NCBI GenBank assembly: GCA_964351995.1
Contig: CAYGQE010000001.1
Coordinates: 62,001-126,000 of the forward strand
DNA length: 64,000 bases
Direction of reading: 5' to 3'
Origin: SZUA-35 sp964351995
Lineage (GTDB): Bacteria; Actinomycetota; Acidimicrobiia; Acidimicrobiales; SZUA-35
Below, piece by piece: positions 1 to 8,566 of the stretch (position 1 is its first letter; every line of letters starts with the position of its first letter). The notes beneath the pieces are model-generated. The model saw only the letters and a program-made list of their open reading frames with translations, was not told the origin of the DNA and made no database searches. Made by a program: the position numbers and the translations under genes.

Positions 1-549
1 AGACTGCTTCACGCCGAGCGCTGAAGTGGGCTCGTCGAGGATCAGAACCTTGGCGCCGAAATAGGCCGCCCGAGCGATGGCCACCGACTGGCGCTCGCCG
101 CCGGACAAGGTGCCGACGGGCTGCTCGACATCGCGGATGTCGATGCCCATCTTGGCCATCTCTTCCTTGGCCACGACCTTGGCCATCTTGGTGTCGATCC
201 ACTTGATCGGACCGAAGCCCTTCGTGGGCTCAGAACCCATCCAGAAGTTCCGCCACACCGACATGAGCGGGACCATGGCGAGGTCCTGGTAGACGGTGGC
301 AATACCGGCATCGAGCGAGTCACGAGGACTGGTGAAGCTCACCTCTTTGCCGAGCATGCGGATGCTGCCCTCGGAGGGCTGATGCACACCGGCGAGCGTC
401 TTGATGAACGTCGACTTGCCGGCGCCGTTGTCGCCGAGCACGCAGGTGACTTCACCGGCGTTCACCGACGTCGTGACACCCCGAAGGGCGATGATGTTGC
501 CGTAGTACTTGGAGATGTCCTCGAGTTCAAGGAGTGATTCAGAAGTCAT
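1..549 (-). CDS. Sugar ABC transporter ATP-binding protein (3' end cut by window edge)
   Basis: Energy-coupling ATPase of a carbohydrate importer of the ribose/xylose/inositol class. The visible 183 residues begin MTSESLLELEDISKYYG and contain Walker A GDNGAGKS, the Q-loop YQDLA, the ABC signature LSGGERQSVAIARA and Walker B VLILDEPTSALG, after which the gene runs off the window. RbsA/XylG ATPases are often double-domain (about 500 residues) but single-domain forms of about 260 exist; which one this is cannot be seen. Its ATG overlaps the stop of the permease upstream (ATGA at 546-549), so the two are translationally coupled. Confidence 0.93.
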   Translation of the reverse strand, partial: MTSESLLELEDISKYYGNIIALRGVTTSVNAGEVTCVLGDNGAGKSTFIKTLAGVHQPSEGSIRMLGKEVSFTSPRDSLDAGIATVYQDLAMVPLMSVWRNFWMGSEPTKGFGPIKWIDTKMAKVVAKEEMAKMGIDIRDVEQPVGTLSGGERQSVAIARAAYFGAKVLILDEPTSALGVKQS

Positions 550-2462
550 CGTCGCAGGGCCTCCGCACGGTTTCGGATGTACTTGTTGGACACGACGGCC
601 AGCGCCAAGATCACGCCAACAAAGAGGAACCGCCAGTCGGTGTTCCATCTCGACGCCGAGATACCGATCAATGGCATCGCCATGATCATGGCGCCGATGG
701 CGGCACCGATCACCGAGCCGTAGCCGCCGGTGAGCAAACAGCCACCGACCACCGCAGCGATGATGTACTCGAACTCCTCACCGTCGCCGGTATTGGCTTG
801 GATGGAGTTGATTCGGAAGGCGAGCAGCACACCGACGAGCCAGGCGGCAGCCGACACGATCATGAAGAGCTGCGTCTTGGTCCGAGCGGCCGGCACACCG
901 ACTTGGCGAGCAGCGTCCTTGTTGCCGCCAACGGCGAAGGTCCAGCTGCCGAAGCGGGTCCGAGCCAGCACCCAGACCATGACGCCGGTGAATGCCACGA
1001 ACCACAGCACGCGGACTGACGTCTTGGTCGGGGGAATCGCCGCATCAAGTTCGGCCTGGGTGACGAACAGCATCCGGATCGCAACACCGAGCAAGAACAG
1101 GAGGAAGCCGACAAGCGTCATGGCGTAGCCGAACCTGTCCTTCTCCTTGTCGACGGACCGGCGCTCCTCAAAGCGTGAGACCACGACCGACCAGCTTGCG
1201 ATCAGAGCGGAGATCACCAGCAGGATCGCGAACAGTGCGCCACGAAACTTCTCCGACTCCGAATCGAAGAAGACCGTGAGTGCCCCGGCCAACACACCAA
1301 CCGCCAGCGCCAGCGTGGCAACTCGCTTGGTTGCCGCGTTGACCGCAATGGCTGATTGCGACGCAAGAGCGAGGAGGCCAATGCCAGAAGCGAAGAAGGC
1401 AGCGAACAAGATGGCCCGCAAGCCTTGGACCGTGAACGGGAAGATGATCTCGTCGGTGTTGGAAGAGTCGATGGCAAAAGCGATGACCGCACCAATGGCG
1501 ATGAGGGCGAAGCCACCGACGATGCGATTACGCATCTGGGCGTCGATCGTGAGGGCGCCCGTCTTGGTGGTCGGCTTGTAGCGCCACTGGCAGAAACCGT
1601 GGAGACCCACCAGGATTCCGGCACCAATGAGAGCGCCAGCAAGCGTGTTTGCGCGGGCGCCGTCGGTGGTGTGCATGACGATCACGCCACCCACACCGAG
1701 GGCGATACCAAAGACGAACTGCACGAGACCCACGGACTGGAGATCGTCACGACGCTCGAACCACAGGTCGGCGACGGCGAGCACCAGCAGGCAAATGCCG
1801 ATGACGGCGAAGCTGGTGTAGAAGAAGTCCCGAGACTCGAAGATGTGATCGTTGCGAGACCACTCGCCAGCGAAGATCGGCCGCCAGAAGTCGTAGTCAG
1901 ACGCCTCTTCGGTGCTGGACACCTGGATCTGGCCGACAAAGCGATTGGCCAGACCGAGCTTGAGGCCGCGGAGGGCGAAGAAGGTGGCGAGAGTGATGAT
2001 GAAGCTCGGTTGACCCGTCCGTTCCACCATCGTGCCGTTCAGCCAGCCGATACCGAGAGCAATGGCCAGACCGAGCGGAAGCGAAACCGCCATCGGGAGG
2101 CCGAGGCCTCCAAGTTCACTGACGTCTTTGACGATGAAGACCGTCAACATCGCCATGGCACCAGTCATGGCACCGGACGAGAGGTCGAATTCACCGCCGA
2201 TCATGAGCATGGCGACCGCAACCGCCATGATTCCGAGGCTCGAGGCCACGATGTCGATCCAAGCGAAGCTTGCGCCTGCTGTGCCGAAGGTCCCCGATGC
2301 GGCCCAGAAGAATGTCCAGACACCGATGGCGCCGATGATGGCTCCCACTTCGGGTCGGATGAAGAGTTGTTGGAAGACCGAGCGATAAGCGAGTCGCTCA
2401 TCGTCTTGGTTTCTCGCCGCGGCGGCTGCTGCCGCTGGCGTAGACGCTGCTGCGTCGCTCAC
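546..2462 (-). CDS. Sugar ABC transporter permease, unusually long
   Basis: Membrane permease of the RbsC/XylH family (BPD_transp_2). The N-terminal part carries GGEFDLSSGAMTGAMAML and the C-terminal part FAVGGNKDAARQVGV and the GGCLLTGGYGS segment, both typical of the family. The GTG start at 2462 follows AAAGGGGAACAA; a longer reading to 2531 adds a basic, non-hydrophobic leader and seems less likely. At 638 residues it is far longer than the usual 320-430. The extra length is a block of hydrophobic segments and charged loops between the two conserved halves. It sits between the binding protein and the ATPase in one operon. Confidence 0.9.
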   Translation of the reverse strand: MSDAAASTPAAAAAAARNQDDERLAYRSVFQQLFIRPEVGAIIGAIGVWTFFWAASGTFGTAGASFAWIDIVASSLGIMAVAVAMLMIGGEFDLSSGAMTGAMAMLTVFIVKDVSELGGLGLPMAVSLPLGLAIALGIGWLNGTMVERTGQPSFIITLATFFALRGLKLGLANRFVGQIQVSSTEEASDYDFWRPIFAGEWSRNDHIFESRDFFYTSFAVIGICLLVLAVADLWFERRDDLQSVGLVQFVFGIALGVGGVIVMHTTDGARANTLAGALIGAGILVGLHGFCQWRYKPTTKTGALTIDAQMRNRIVGGFALIAIGAVIAFAIDSSNTDEIIFPFTVQGLRAILFAAFFASGIGLLALASQSAIAVNAATKRVATLALAVGVLAGALTVFFDSESEKFRGALFAILLVISALIASWSVVVSRFEERRSVDKEKDRFGYAMTLVGFLLFLLGVAIRMLFVTQAELDAAIPPTKTSVRVLWFVAFTGVMVWVLARTRFGSWTFAVGGNKDAARQVGVPAARTKTQLFMIVSAAAWLVGVLLAFRINSIQANTGDGEEFEYIIAAVVGGCLLTGGYGSVIGAAIGAMIMAMPLIGISASRWNTDWRFLFVGVILALAVVSNKYIRNRAEALRR

Positions 2463-2584
2463 TTGTTCCCCTTTGGTTGTTGCACGATGCCGCTGAGGTG
2501 GGCATCGACGTGTGTGACGGGTGGGGGTCAACCGAGGTCGACCCCCACCCGCTACGGCAGTGCTTTCAGATGATCAACGAGTGA

Positions 2585-3616
2585 TCAGCGGGTGCCTTGC
2601 TCGGAAAGAGCAACGACGGCAGCCGCGTTGTCCGGCGTCACGAAGCCGGGACCGGTGAGGACGGGGAGACCGCCGCCAACGGTGTTCTGGTTCGTGGCAT
2701 TGAGGTACAGGAACAGCACCGTGAGGTAGCCCTGCAGGTACTGCTGCTGATCAACAGTGAACGCCACGGCACCGGCCTCGATCTCCGAGAGGAGTTCAGG
2801 CGTCATGTCGAAGCCACCGATGATGATGTCGTCACGGCCAAGGTCCTGAGCGGCACGCAGTGCCGACAGGGTGATGACCGGGCCAACACCAAGGATGCCG
2901 TCGATGTCAGGATCGGCGGCGAGGGTGGCGTTGATGGTGTTCTGCTGTTCAGCGGTGTCAGCATCGAGACCCATGAATTCGATCACGACTTCACCGTTGA
3001 AGGTCGCAGCGAGACCATCACAACGCTCGGTGAGACCGACGTTGCCCTGCTCCTGCTGTGCGCAGAGAACCTTGGTGGCACCCGCATCGTTGAACCGGAG
3101 ACCAGCACCGTTACCGGCGACATCTTCGGTCTGACCAACGTGGGTCAACGCACCGATGTCCTGGTAGTCGTTGGAACCCGAGTTGAGCGTGATGACGGGA
3201 ATGCCGTTGCCCACTGCGTCCTGGAGCGGACCAACGAGAGCGGCCGGATCGGGCAGCGATGCGCCGATACCGTTGGTGCCTTCGCCGACAGCGGCCTCGA
3301 TGTCTTGCACCATCACGTTGGCGTCGTTGTTACCTGGACGCCACACGACGGTCACGCCGAGATCGGCAGCGGCTGCGTCAGCTCCACGCTTCACGACGGA
3401 CCAGAACGGTCCATCATCGGAGTGGGTGATGACGTGGAACGTGAGATCCGAGCCCTGGGTGAGATCAACGGCATCGCCGTCATCTCCCGAGTCGCCGGAG
3501 CTTTCCTCCGTTGCGCCATCGTCCCCCGTGGCACCTTCGTCACTGTCGGAGCTGCAAGCAGCGGCGACAAGAGCGAAGGCAAAGAGCAGTGCGAGCAAGC
3601 TCTTGAGTTGCTTCAT
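2585..3616 (-). CDS. Sugar-binding lipoprotein of ABC importer
   Basis: Periplasmic-binding-protein type 1 (Peripla_BP_4, RbsB-like) that delivers a sugar or polyol to the permease. Start at MKQLKSLLALLFAF, preceded by GAGAGG; the signal peptide ends in a lipobox (VAAAC), so it should be a lipoprotein, followed by a Ser/Asp/Glu-rich linker. Mature-domain features include HVITHSDDGPFW, a family-typical GGFDMTPE and a C-terminal VDQQQYLQGY. An in-frame ATG at 3661 overlaps the stop of the upstream isomerase gene, but using it would put 15 polar residues before the signal peptide, so 3616 is preferred. Confidence 0.92.
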   Translation of the reverse strand: MKQLKSLLALLFAFALVAAACSSDSDEGATGDDGATEESSGDSGDDGDAVDLTQGSDLTFHVITHSDDGPFWSVVKRGADAAAADLGVTVVWRPGNNDANVMVQDIEAAVGEGTNGIGASLPDPAALVGPLQDAVGNGIPVITLNSGSNDYQDIGALTHVGQTEDVAGNGAGLRFNDAGATKVLCAQQEQGNVGLTERCDGLAATFNGEVVIEFMGLDADTAEQQNTINATLAADPDIDGILGVGPVITLSALRAAQDLGRDDIIIGGFDMTPELLSEIEAGAVAFTVDQQQYLQGYLTVLFLYLNATNQNTVGGGLPVLTGPGFVTPDNAAAVVALSEQGTR

Positions 3617-3657
3617 ATTGGGTTTCCTCTCCCCTGTTTGTAGTGATTCCGAACTCG

Positions 3658-4596
3658 TCATGATGACGCGTCCAGAGATTCCGATCGATCGCTGTTTGCG
3701 ACGTCTCGGAGGTACGCGACGCTGATCTCAACGTCACGAATAGGGCCGTCACCGAGAGCGGGAAGCTCGCCGGTGATGGCGCAATCTTGTTCGATCACAT
3801 AGTGACCGTTGAAGCCGGTGGCTTCGAGATGACTGACGATTTCGCCGATCGGCAACTCGCCGAGGCCAAGTGCTGGGAACAAGCCGGCCTGCACCGCTTC
3901 CATGAGCGTGAGCTCACCTGCGTTGAGGCGGGCGGCGACATCGAGACGGGTGTCCTTGAGGTGGACGAGGCCGACGCGGTCGGCGTGTGTGCGAGCGAAC
4001 TCGAGAGGATCGCATCCGCCGATTGCCATGTGGCCCGTATCGAGGACGAACGACACCGTGGTGTTCTCCAGCAGGCGCTCGATCTCCTCTGCGGTTTCAA
4101 CGACACATCCCACATGCTCGTGAATGACGTGGAGCAACTTGCGCTCGGCGCAGATCTGGTCGATGTGGCCGACCATAACGAAGAGGTGTTCCCATTCGGC
4201 ATCTGACAGCGGGCGGCGAGGCTGCCAATCGACCGAGGTGACCGGAGCGGTATTGAAGTAGGTCGCGCCCATTGCTTCGAGCAAGTCGGCAGCTTCAGCT
4301 GCCGCCGCGAGCATGGCATCGGCTTGCGCCGCGTCATGAAGAACCAGAGGCACGAACGAAGCGAGAAGCCCGAGCTGGTGTTCGGCCAGCATGGCTTCGA
4401 GCGGCTCGACCTGTTCGGGCAACCAGCCGGCAGAACCCAACTCGGTGGCGGTGAAGCCGAGGCTTCGCATCTCGGAAAGCACCCGACTCGGTTCGAGTTG
4501 GTGACCCCAGCCGGGCACCTCGCACACACCCCAGGAAATCGGGGCCGTGGCCACTCGAGAAAGAAAGTCCGCCGGGGCGGCAACTGCAGAGGTCAC
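3658..4596 (-). CDS. Sugar phosphate isomerase/epimerase, IolE-like (inosose dehydratase type)
   Basis: TIM-barrel enzyme of the AP-endonuclease-2-like family. The N-terminus APISWGVCEVPGWG and the segments VIHEHVG, FVLDTGHMAIGG, GLVHLKDTR and YVIEQDC carry the Glu/Asp/His metal ligands of inosose dehydratases, which dehydrate 2-keto-myo-inositol. First gene of the leftward arm (isomerase, binding protein, permease, ATPase). GTG start at 4596 follows GGATGTGAT. Function as IolE is inferred from the motif and from the methylmalonate-semialdehyde dehydrogenase across the divergent promoter. Related barrels act on other keto-sugars. Confidence 0.82.
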   Translation of the reverse strand: MTSAVAAPADFLSRVATAPISWGVCEVPGWGHQLEPSRVLSEMRSLGFTATELGSAGWLPEQVEPLEAMLAEHQLGLLASFVPLVLHDAAQADAMLAAAAEAADLLEAMGATYFNTAPVTSVDWQPRRPLSDAEWEHLFVMVGHIDQICAERKLLHVIHEHVGCVVETAEEIERLLENTTVSFVLDTGHMAIGGCDPLEFARTHADRVGLVHLKDTRLDVAARLNAGELTLMEAVQAGLFPALGLGELPIGEIVSHLEATGFNGHYVIEQDCAITGELPALGDGPIRDVEISVAYLRDVANSDRSESLDASS

Positions 4597-4638
4597 ATCA
4601 CATCCACGTGTTCGGAGGCATCAAAAGACGCCTTGGAT

Positions 4639-4666
4639 TTAGAGCGCTCCAATTGGAGCGCTCCAC
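4639..4666. promoter_or_regulatory. Two adjacent palindromic LacI-type operators
   Basis: Back-to-back 14-bp palindromes TTAGAGCGCTCCAA (4639-4652) and TTGGAGCGCTCCAC (4653-4666), both centred on AGCGCT. Even palindromes with a central CG step are typical of LacI-family regulators. They lie 43 bp upstream of the isomerase start, so binding should repress the leftward transport arm. The regulator encoded at 4765 is the obvious candidate ligand. Confidence 0.8.
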
Positions 4667-4732
4667 AAGCTATGCAATATTCAGAGAATGTCAAGACGAT
4701 GACGAGAGTATTTCCGCAAATGTCGGGTTCCA

Positions 4733-4746
4733 TTGGAGCGCTCTAA
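4733..4746. promoter_or_regulatory. Third copy of the LacI-type operator
   Basis: TTGGAGCGCTCTAA, the exact reverse complement of the first copy at 4639. It lies 18 bp before the regulator's ATG. Its centre is 80 bp from that of the middle copy, a spacing that could allow looping between bound dimers. Suggests autoregulation of the rightward arm. Confidence 0.78.
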
Positions 4747-4764
4747 CTACTAGGGTGCGCCGAC

Positions 4765-5832
4765 ATGGAGCGGGATCCCGGCGACAAAACTCGTCCACGG
4801 AAGGCGCCCACGATGGACGACGTGGCGCTGGAAGCAGGAGTCTCACGAGCACTGGTTTCGCTCGTGATGCGAGGCGCGTCCAACGTCAGTGATCACCGCC
4901 GGACCGCCGTACTCGCTGCCGCTGAGCACCTCGGCTACCGGCCGAATGCCGTCGCCCGGAGCTTGGCAGAGAAGCGTTCCCACACCTTTGGCGTGGTTCT
5001 CGACGATCTCCACAACACCTTCTTCGCCGACCTGCTCGACGGCATCCACGAGATCGCCAACAAACACAACTATCGACTGTTGCTCAACACCGCGTGGCTC
5101 CAACAAGAAGACGAACGCCAGGCAATCGAGTCCTTCCTGCAGTACCGGGTCGACGGCATCATCCTGCTCAGTTCGAGAACAACCCGAGAGACCGTTGCCG
5201 AGGCCAACCGGACCACGCCGGTGGTCAGAGTCGGTAACCGGATGGATGGCATCGACACCGTCGTCAACGACGACGAACGCGGCGCCGAACTGGCCGTTGA
5301 GCACTTGATCGATCTCGGCCACACCGACATCGTGCACATCACCGGCGAGGGTGGCAGTGCACAGCAACGCGAGGACGGCTTCGCGAGAGCGATGCAGAAG
5401 CATGACCTCACGCCCCGACTCGTCGAAGGCGACTTCAGCGAGCGCGCCGGAGCCGAAGCCGTCGAGCTGATGCTTGCGGAACGCACGATTCCCACGGCGA
5501 TCTTCGCCGCCAACGACCTCATGGCCGTCGCCGCTCTCGATCGCCTGCAGCAGGCAGAACTCCGCGTGCCTGAAGACGTCAACGTCGTCGGCTACGACAA
5601 CACATCGCTCGCATCGCTGCGCCACGTCTCGCTCACCACCATCAACCAGCCCAGAGTCGAGATCGGCCGGCTGGCCGCGCAATGCCTTGTCGAACGACTC
5701 GACGAGGGGCGTGACGCTCCCGTCAGCCACGTTGTCTCTCCCGACCTCATCATTCGGCGCACCACGGGTCCGTCGCCACAACGCCGACTCAGCGCCACCC
5801 CACCGCCGTACCCAAACCGACCACCAACTTGA
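4765..5832 (+). CDS. LacI-family transcriptional regulator
   Basis: DNA-binding regulator of 355 residues. A lac-type helix-turn-helix (TMDDVALEAGVSRALVSLVM, about residues 16-35) and the hinge helix YRPNAVARSLAEKRS are followed by a periplasmic-binding-type sensor domain (TFGVVLDDLHNTFFADLL, VNVVGYDNTSLASLRHVSL). Divergent from the transport arm and 26 bp upstream of the dehydrogenase gene, with three matching palindromes in its promoter. It likely represses both arms until a sugar or inositol-pathway metabolite binds; the ligand is unknown. The last 25 or so residues are proline-rich and unlike the family. Confidence 0.93.
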   Translation: MERDPGDKTRPRKAPTMDDVALEAGVSRALVSLVMRGASNVSDHRRTAVLAAAEHLGYRPNAVARSLAEKRSHTFGVVLDDLHNTFFADLLDGIHEIANKHNYRLLLNTAWLQQEDERQAIESFLQYRVDGIILLSSRTTRETVAEANRTTPVVRVGNRMDGIDTVVNDDERGAELAVEHLIDLGHTDIVHITGEGGSAQQREDGFARAMQKHDLTPRLVEGDFSERAGAEAVELMLAERTIPTAIFAANDLMAVAALDRLQQAELRVPEDVNVVGYDNTSLASLRHVSLTTINQPRVEIGRLAAQCLVERLDEGRDAPVSHVVSPDLIIRRTTGPSPQRRLSATPPPYPNRPPT

Positions 5833-5857
5833 TCACCGAGAAACCAAAGAGAAACCC

Positions 5858-7375
5858 ATGAATGAACTGACGCACTGGATCGACAACGCACGCACCGCTG
5901 GTTCGAGCACACGCACCTCGCCTGTGTTCGACCCGGCCACCGGAGAGCAAACCGGCGTGGTTCATCTCGCCAGCCCTTCCGACGTCGATGCCGCAGTCGC
6001 CAGCGCCGCCAAGGCCTTCGAGAGCTGGAGCCAGTTCTCGTTGTCGAAGCGAGTGAACATTCTCTTCCGCTACCGCGAGTTGATCGATCGCCACAGCCAG
6101 GACTTGGCCCGGCTGATCAGTGCCGAGCATGGCAAGGTCTTCGCCGATGCGCTCGGTGAAGTCCAGCGTGGCCTCGAAGTGGTCGAATACGCGTGTGGCA
6201 TCCCAACACTGTTGAAGGGCGAGCTCACGCCGAACGTGGCCACGAATGTCAACGCCTACAGCATCCGACAGCCCCTCGGCGTCGTCGCCGGTATTACGCC
6301 ATTCAACTTCCCGGCCATGGTGCCAATGTGGATGTACCCCATGGCCATCGCCTGCGGCAACACCTTCGTGTTGAAGCCATCGGAGAAGGACCCCTCGGTG
6401 TCGCTCCTCGCCGCCGAGCTGTTCGCCGAGGCCGGCCTTCCCGAGGGCGTGCTCAACGTGGTCCAGGGTGATGCCGACGCCGTCAACCAACTGCTCGAGC
6501 ACCCAACCATCGAGGCAGTGAGCTTCGTTGGCTCCACCCCAATCGCGCAACACATCTACGAAACCGCCAGCCGCCACGGCAAGCGGGTGCAGGCGCTGGG
6601 TGGAGCGAAGAACCACATGATCGTCATGCCAGATGCCGATCTCGACTCCACTGCCGACGCCGCTGTCAGCGCTGGCTACGGCTCCGCCGGCGAGCGGTGC
6701 ATGGCGATCTCGGTCATCGTCACCGTCGGCGACATCGCCGATCAGCTCATCCCCGCCATCAAGGAACGGACCGACGCACTCGACATCGGCCCAGGTCTTC
6801 GTGACCCGATCGAGCCAACCAACAGCCCCGACATGGGAGCGCTCGTCACCGAAGCACACCGCGATCGGGTCTCCGGCTACATCGACCTTGGTGAGTCCGA
6901 GGGTGCCGATCTCGTCATCGACGGTCGCGGCTTCACCGTCGAAGGACACGAGAACGGCTATTGGCTCGGCCCCGCCCTGTTCGACAACGTCACGACCGAC
7001 ATGAAGATCTACGAAGACGAGATCTTCGGCCCGGTCCTCTGTGTGGTTCGGACCAACAGCTTCGAAGAGGCACTCGCCGTGGTCAACGGCAATCCCTACG
7101 GCAACGGCACGGCGATCTTCACCCAGAACGGTGCGGTCGCCCAGGCGTTTGAGCGCGATGTCACCGTCGGCATGGTCGGGATCAACGTCCCGATCCCGGT
7201 GCCCGTCGCCTACCACTCGTTCGGCGGCTGGAAAGACTCGCTGTTCGGAGACACGCACATCTACGGGCCCGAGGGCGTCCTGTTTTACACGCAGTACAAG
7301 GCCATCACGGCTCGCTGGGTCAACCCGACCTCCAGCACGTCGAGCGTGGATCTCAACTTCCCCGGAGGGGATTGA
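5858..7375 (+). CDS. mmsA: CoA-acylating methylmalonate-semialdehyde dehydrogenase
   Basis: Oxidises malonate or methylmalonate semialdehyde to acetyl- or propionyl-CoA, the last step of myo-inositol breakdown (IolA) or of valine degradation. Start MNELTHWIDN at 5858; upstream in-frame codons overlap lacI in another frame. Family features: GITPFNFPAMVPMWM, FVGSTPIAQHIYE, GAKNHMIVMPDADLD and the catalytic cysteine in GYGSAGERCMAIS, plus the C-terminal FGGWKDSLFGD. 505 residues, normal for the family. Next to an IolE-like gene, so the inositol role is favoured. Confidence 0.93.
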   Translation: MNELTHWIDNARTAGSSTRTSPVFDPATGEQTGVVHLASPSDVDAAVASAAKAFESWSQFSLSKRVNILFRYRELIDRHSQDLARLISAEHGKVFADALGEVQRGLEVVEYACGIPTLLKGELTPNVATNVNAYSIRQPLGVVAGITPFNFPAMVPMWMYPMAIACGNTFVLKPSEKDPSVSLLAAELFAEAGLPEGVLNVVQGDADAVNQLLEHPTIEAVSFVGSTPIAQHIYETASRHGKRVQALGGAKNHMIVMPDADLDSTADAAVSAGYGSAGERCMAISVIVTVGDIADQLIPAIKERTDALDIGPGLRDPIEPTNSPDMGALVTEAHRDRVSGYIDLGESEGADLVIDGRGFTVEGHENGYWLGPALFDNVTTDMKIYEDEIFGPVLCVVRTNSFEEALAVVNGNPYGNGTAIFTQNGAVAQAFERDVTVGMVGINVPIPVPVAYHSFGGWKDSLFGDTHIYGPEGVLFYTQYKAITARWVNPTSSTSSVDLNFPGGD

Positions 7376-7377
7376 TC

Positions 7378-8541
7378 ATGAGCCGAGGGTGGTACAGCGC
7401 TGACGGTGTCGACGTCGACGAACTCCGTTCGATCATCGAAACCGGCAGCGTCGACGCGCCCTCGGCGTCCGACATTCAACACGGCGTACCCATCTACGAT
7501 GGATCGCTCATTCACCTCGACCACCCCCTCACGGGGGTGAGCGACAACGATCAGCGGTTGCTCACTGAGCTTGCTGGCGTCCTCGCCGACGGGCCCGGCA
7601 TCATCGTCATCAAGGCAGCAGTTGGCCAGGACGATCTGAACGCCGCCACCGATGCCTTCCTCGCGATGATTGCCAGCGAGAAGGACAGTGATCTCGGGTC
7701 GGGCGATCACTTCGCCGCAGAGGGCATCAACGATCGCGTGTGGAACGCGATGGAAAAGCTCGCCATCGACTACCCAACGGTGTTCGCCGACTACTACGCC
7801 AACGAGGTCTTCGACGTGGTGTCGAAGGCGTGGTTGGGCCCCGGCTACCAGATCACGTCGCAGGTCAACGTGGTCAACCCCGGTGGCGCCGCTCAAGACC
7901 CTCACCGCGACTATCACCTCGGCTTCATGAGCGATCACGAAGCGCAGCAGTACCCGGCGCACGTCCATCACCTCTCCCCCGCCCTGACCTTGCAGGGCGC
8001 GGTAGCTCATGACGACATGCCGCTCGAGACCGGGCCAACCACGTACCTTCCCCATTCGCAGAAGTTCGGCCCGGGTTACGTGGCCTGGCGGCGTGCCGAC
8101 GTCCAAGCGCTGTACCGCGACCGTCACGTACAACTGCCGCTCGAACGCGGCGATGCCGTGTTCTTCAACCCGGCGGTGCTCCACGGGGCGGGAACCAACC
8201 AAACAGCTGACCGCAGGCGAATGGCCAACCTGCTGCAGGTCTCCTCAGCATTCGGGCGAGCGATGGAAGCAATGGACCGCCGGGCGATGTGCCGTGCCGT
8301 CGTGCCCGTGCTGCAAGCCTGGACCACTGGTGACGTCTCGCCCGAAGCAATCGATCGAGTCATCGCCGCGATGGCCGAGGGCTATGCGTTCCCGTCGAAT
8401 CTCGACACCGACCAACGCAGTGAGGGTCTGCACCCGCCAAGCCAGGCCGACCTGATTCGCTCCGCCCTCCACGACGGGCAGCCGATCGACGAACTCTTGG
8501 CAGCGCTTGCCAGCAAGGCCGCGTCACAGCGGCTTCTCTGA
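7378..8541 (+). CDS. Phytanoyl-CoA dioxygenase (PhyH) family protein
   Basis: Predicted Fe(II)/2-oxoglutarate-dependent oxygenase. The metal triad is visible as H-x-D in QDPHRDYHLG (about residues 178-187) and the distal His in LHGAGTNQTADRRRMANL with the Arg that holds 2-oxoglutarate. A strong GGAGGGG precedes the ATG at 7378; two earlier in-frame codons from TTG 7372 are unlikely to be used. Follows mmsA by 2 bp, so both belong to one transcript controlled by the LacI-type regulator. Substrate unknown; a hydroxylation or demethylation of an inositol derivative would fit the context but is a guess. Confidence 0.87.
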   Translation: MSRGWYSADGVDVDELRSIIETGSVDAPSASDIQHGVPIYDGSLIHLDHPLTGVSDNDQRLLTELAGVLADGPGIIVIKAAVGQDDLNAATDAFLAMIASEKDSDLGSGDHFAAEGINDRVWNAMEKLAIDYPTVFADYYANEVFDVVSKAWLGPGYQITSQVNVVNPGGAAQDPHRDYHLGFMSDHEAQQYPAHVHHLSPALTLQGAVAHDDMPLETGPTTYLPHSQKFGPGYVAWRRADVQALYRDRHVQLPLERGDAVFFNPAVLHGAGTNQTADRRRMANLLQVSSAFGRAMEAMDRRAMCRAVVPVLQAWTTGDVSPEAIDRVIAAMAEGYAFPSNLDTDQRSEGLHPPSQADLIRSALHDGQPIDELLAALASKAASQRLL

Positions 8542-8566
8542 CGGCGACCTCGAATCAGAACTCGAA

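Noticed and set aside
1356..2573. Plus-strand open frame of 405 codons opposite the permease
   Set aside because: Antisense to a recognised permease, very rich in Glu/Asp/Gly/Arg, no motif.
5789..7258. Long minus-strand open frame opposite mmsA
   Set aside because: It is antisense to a clear dehydrogenase and its product is His/Asp/Gly-rich with no family features; typical of high-GC shadow frames.
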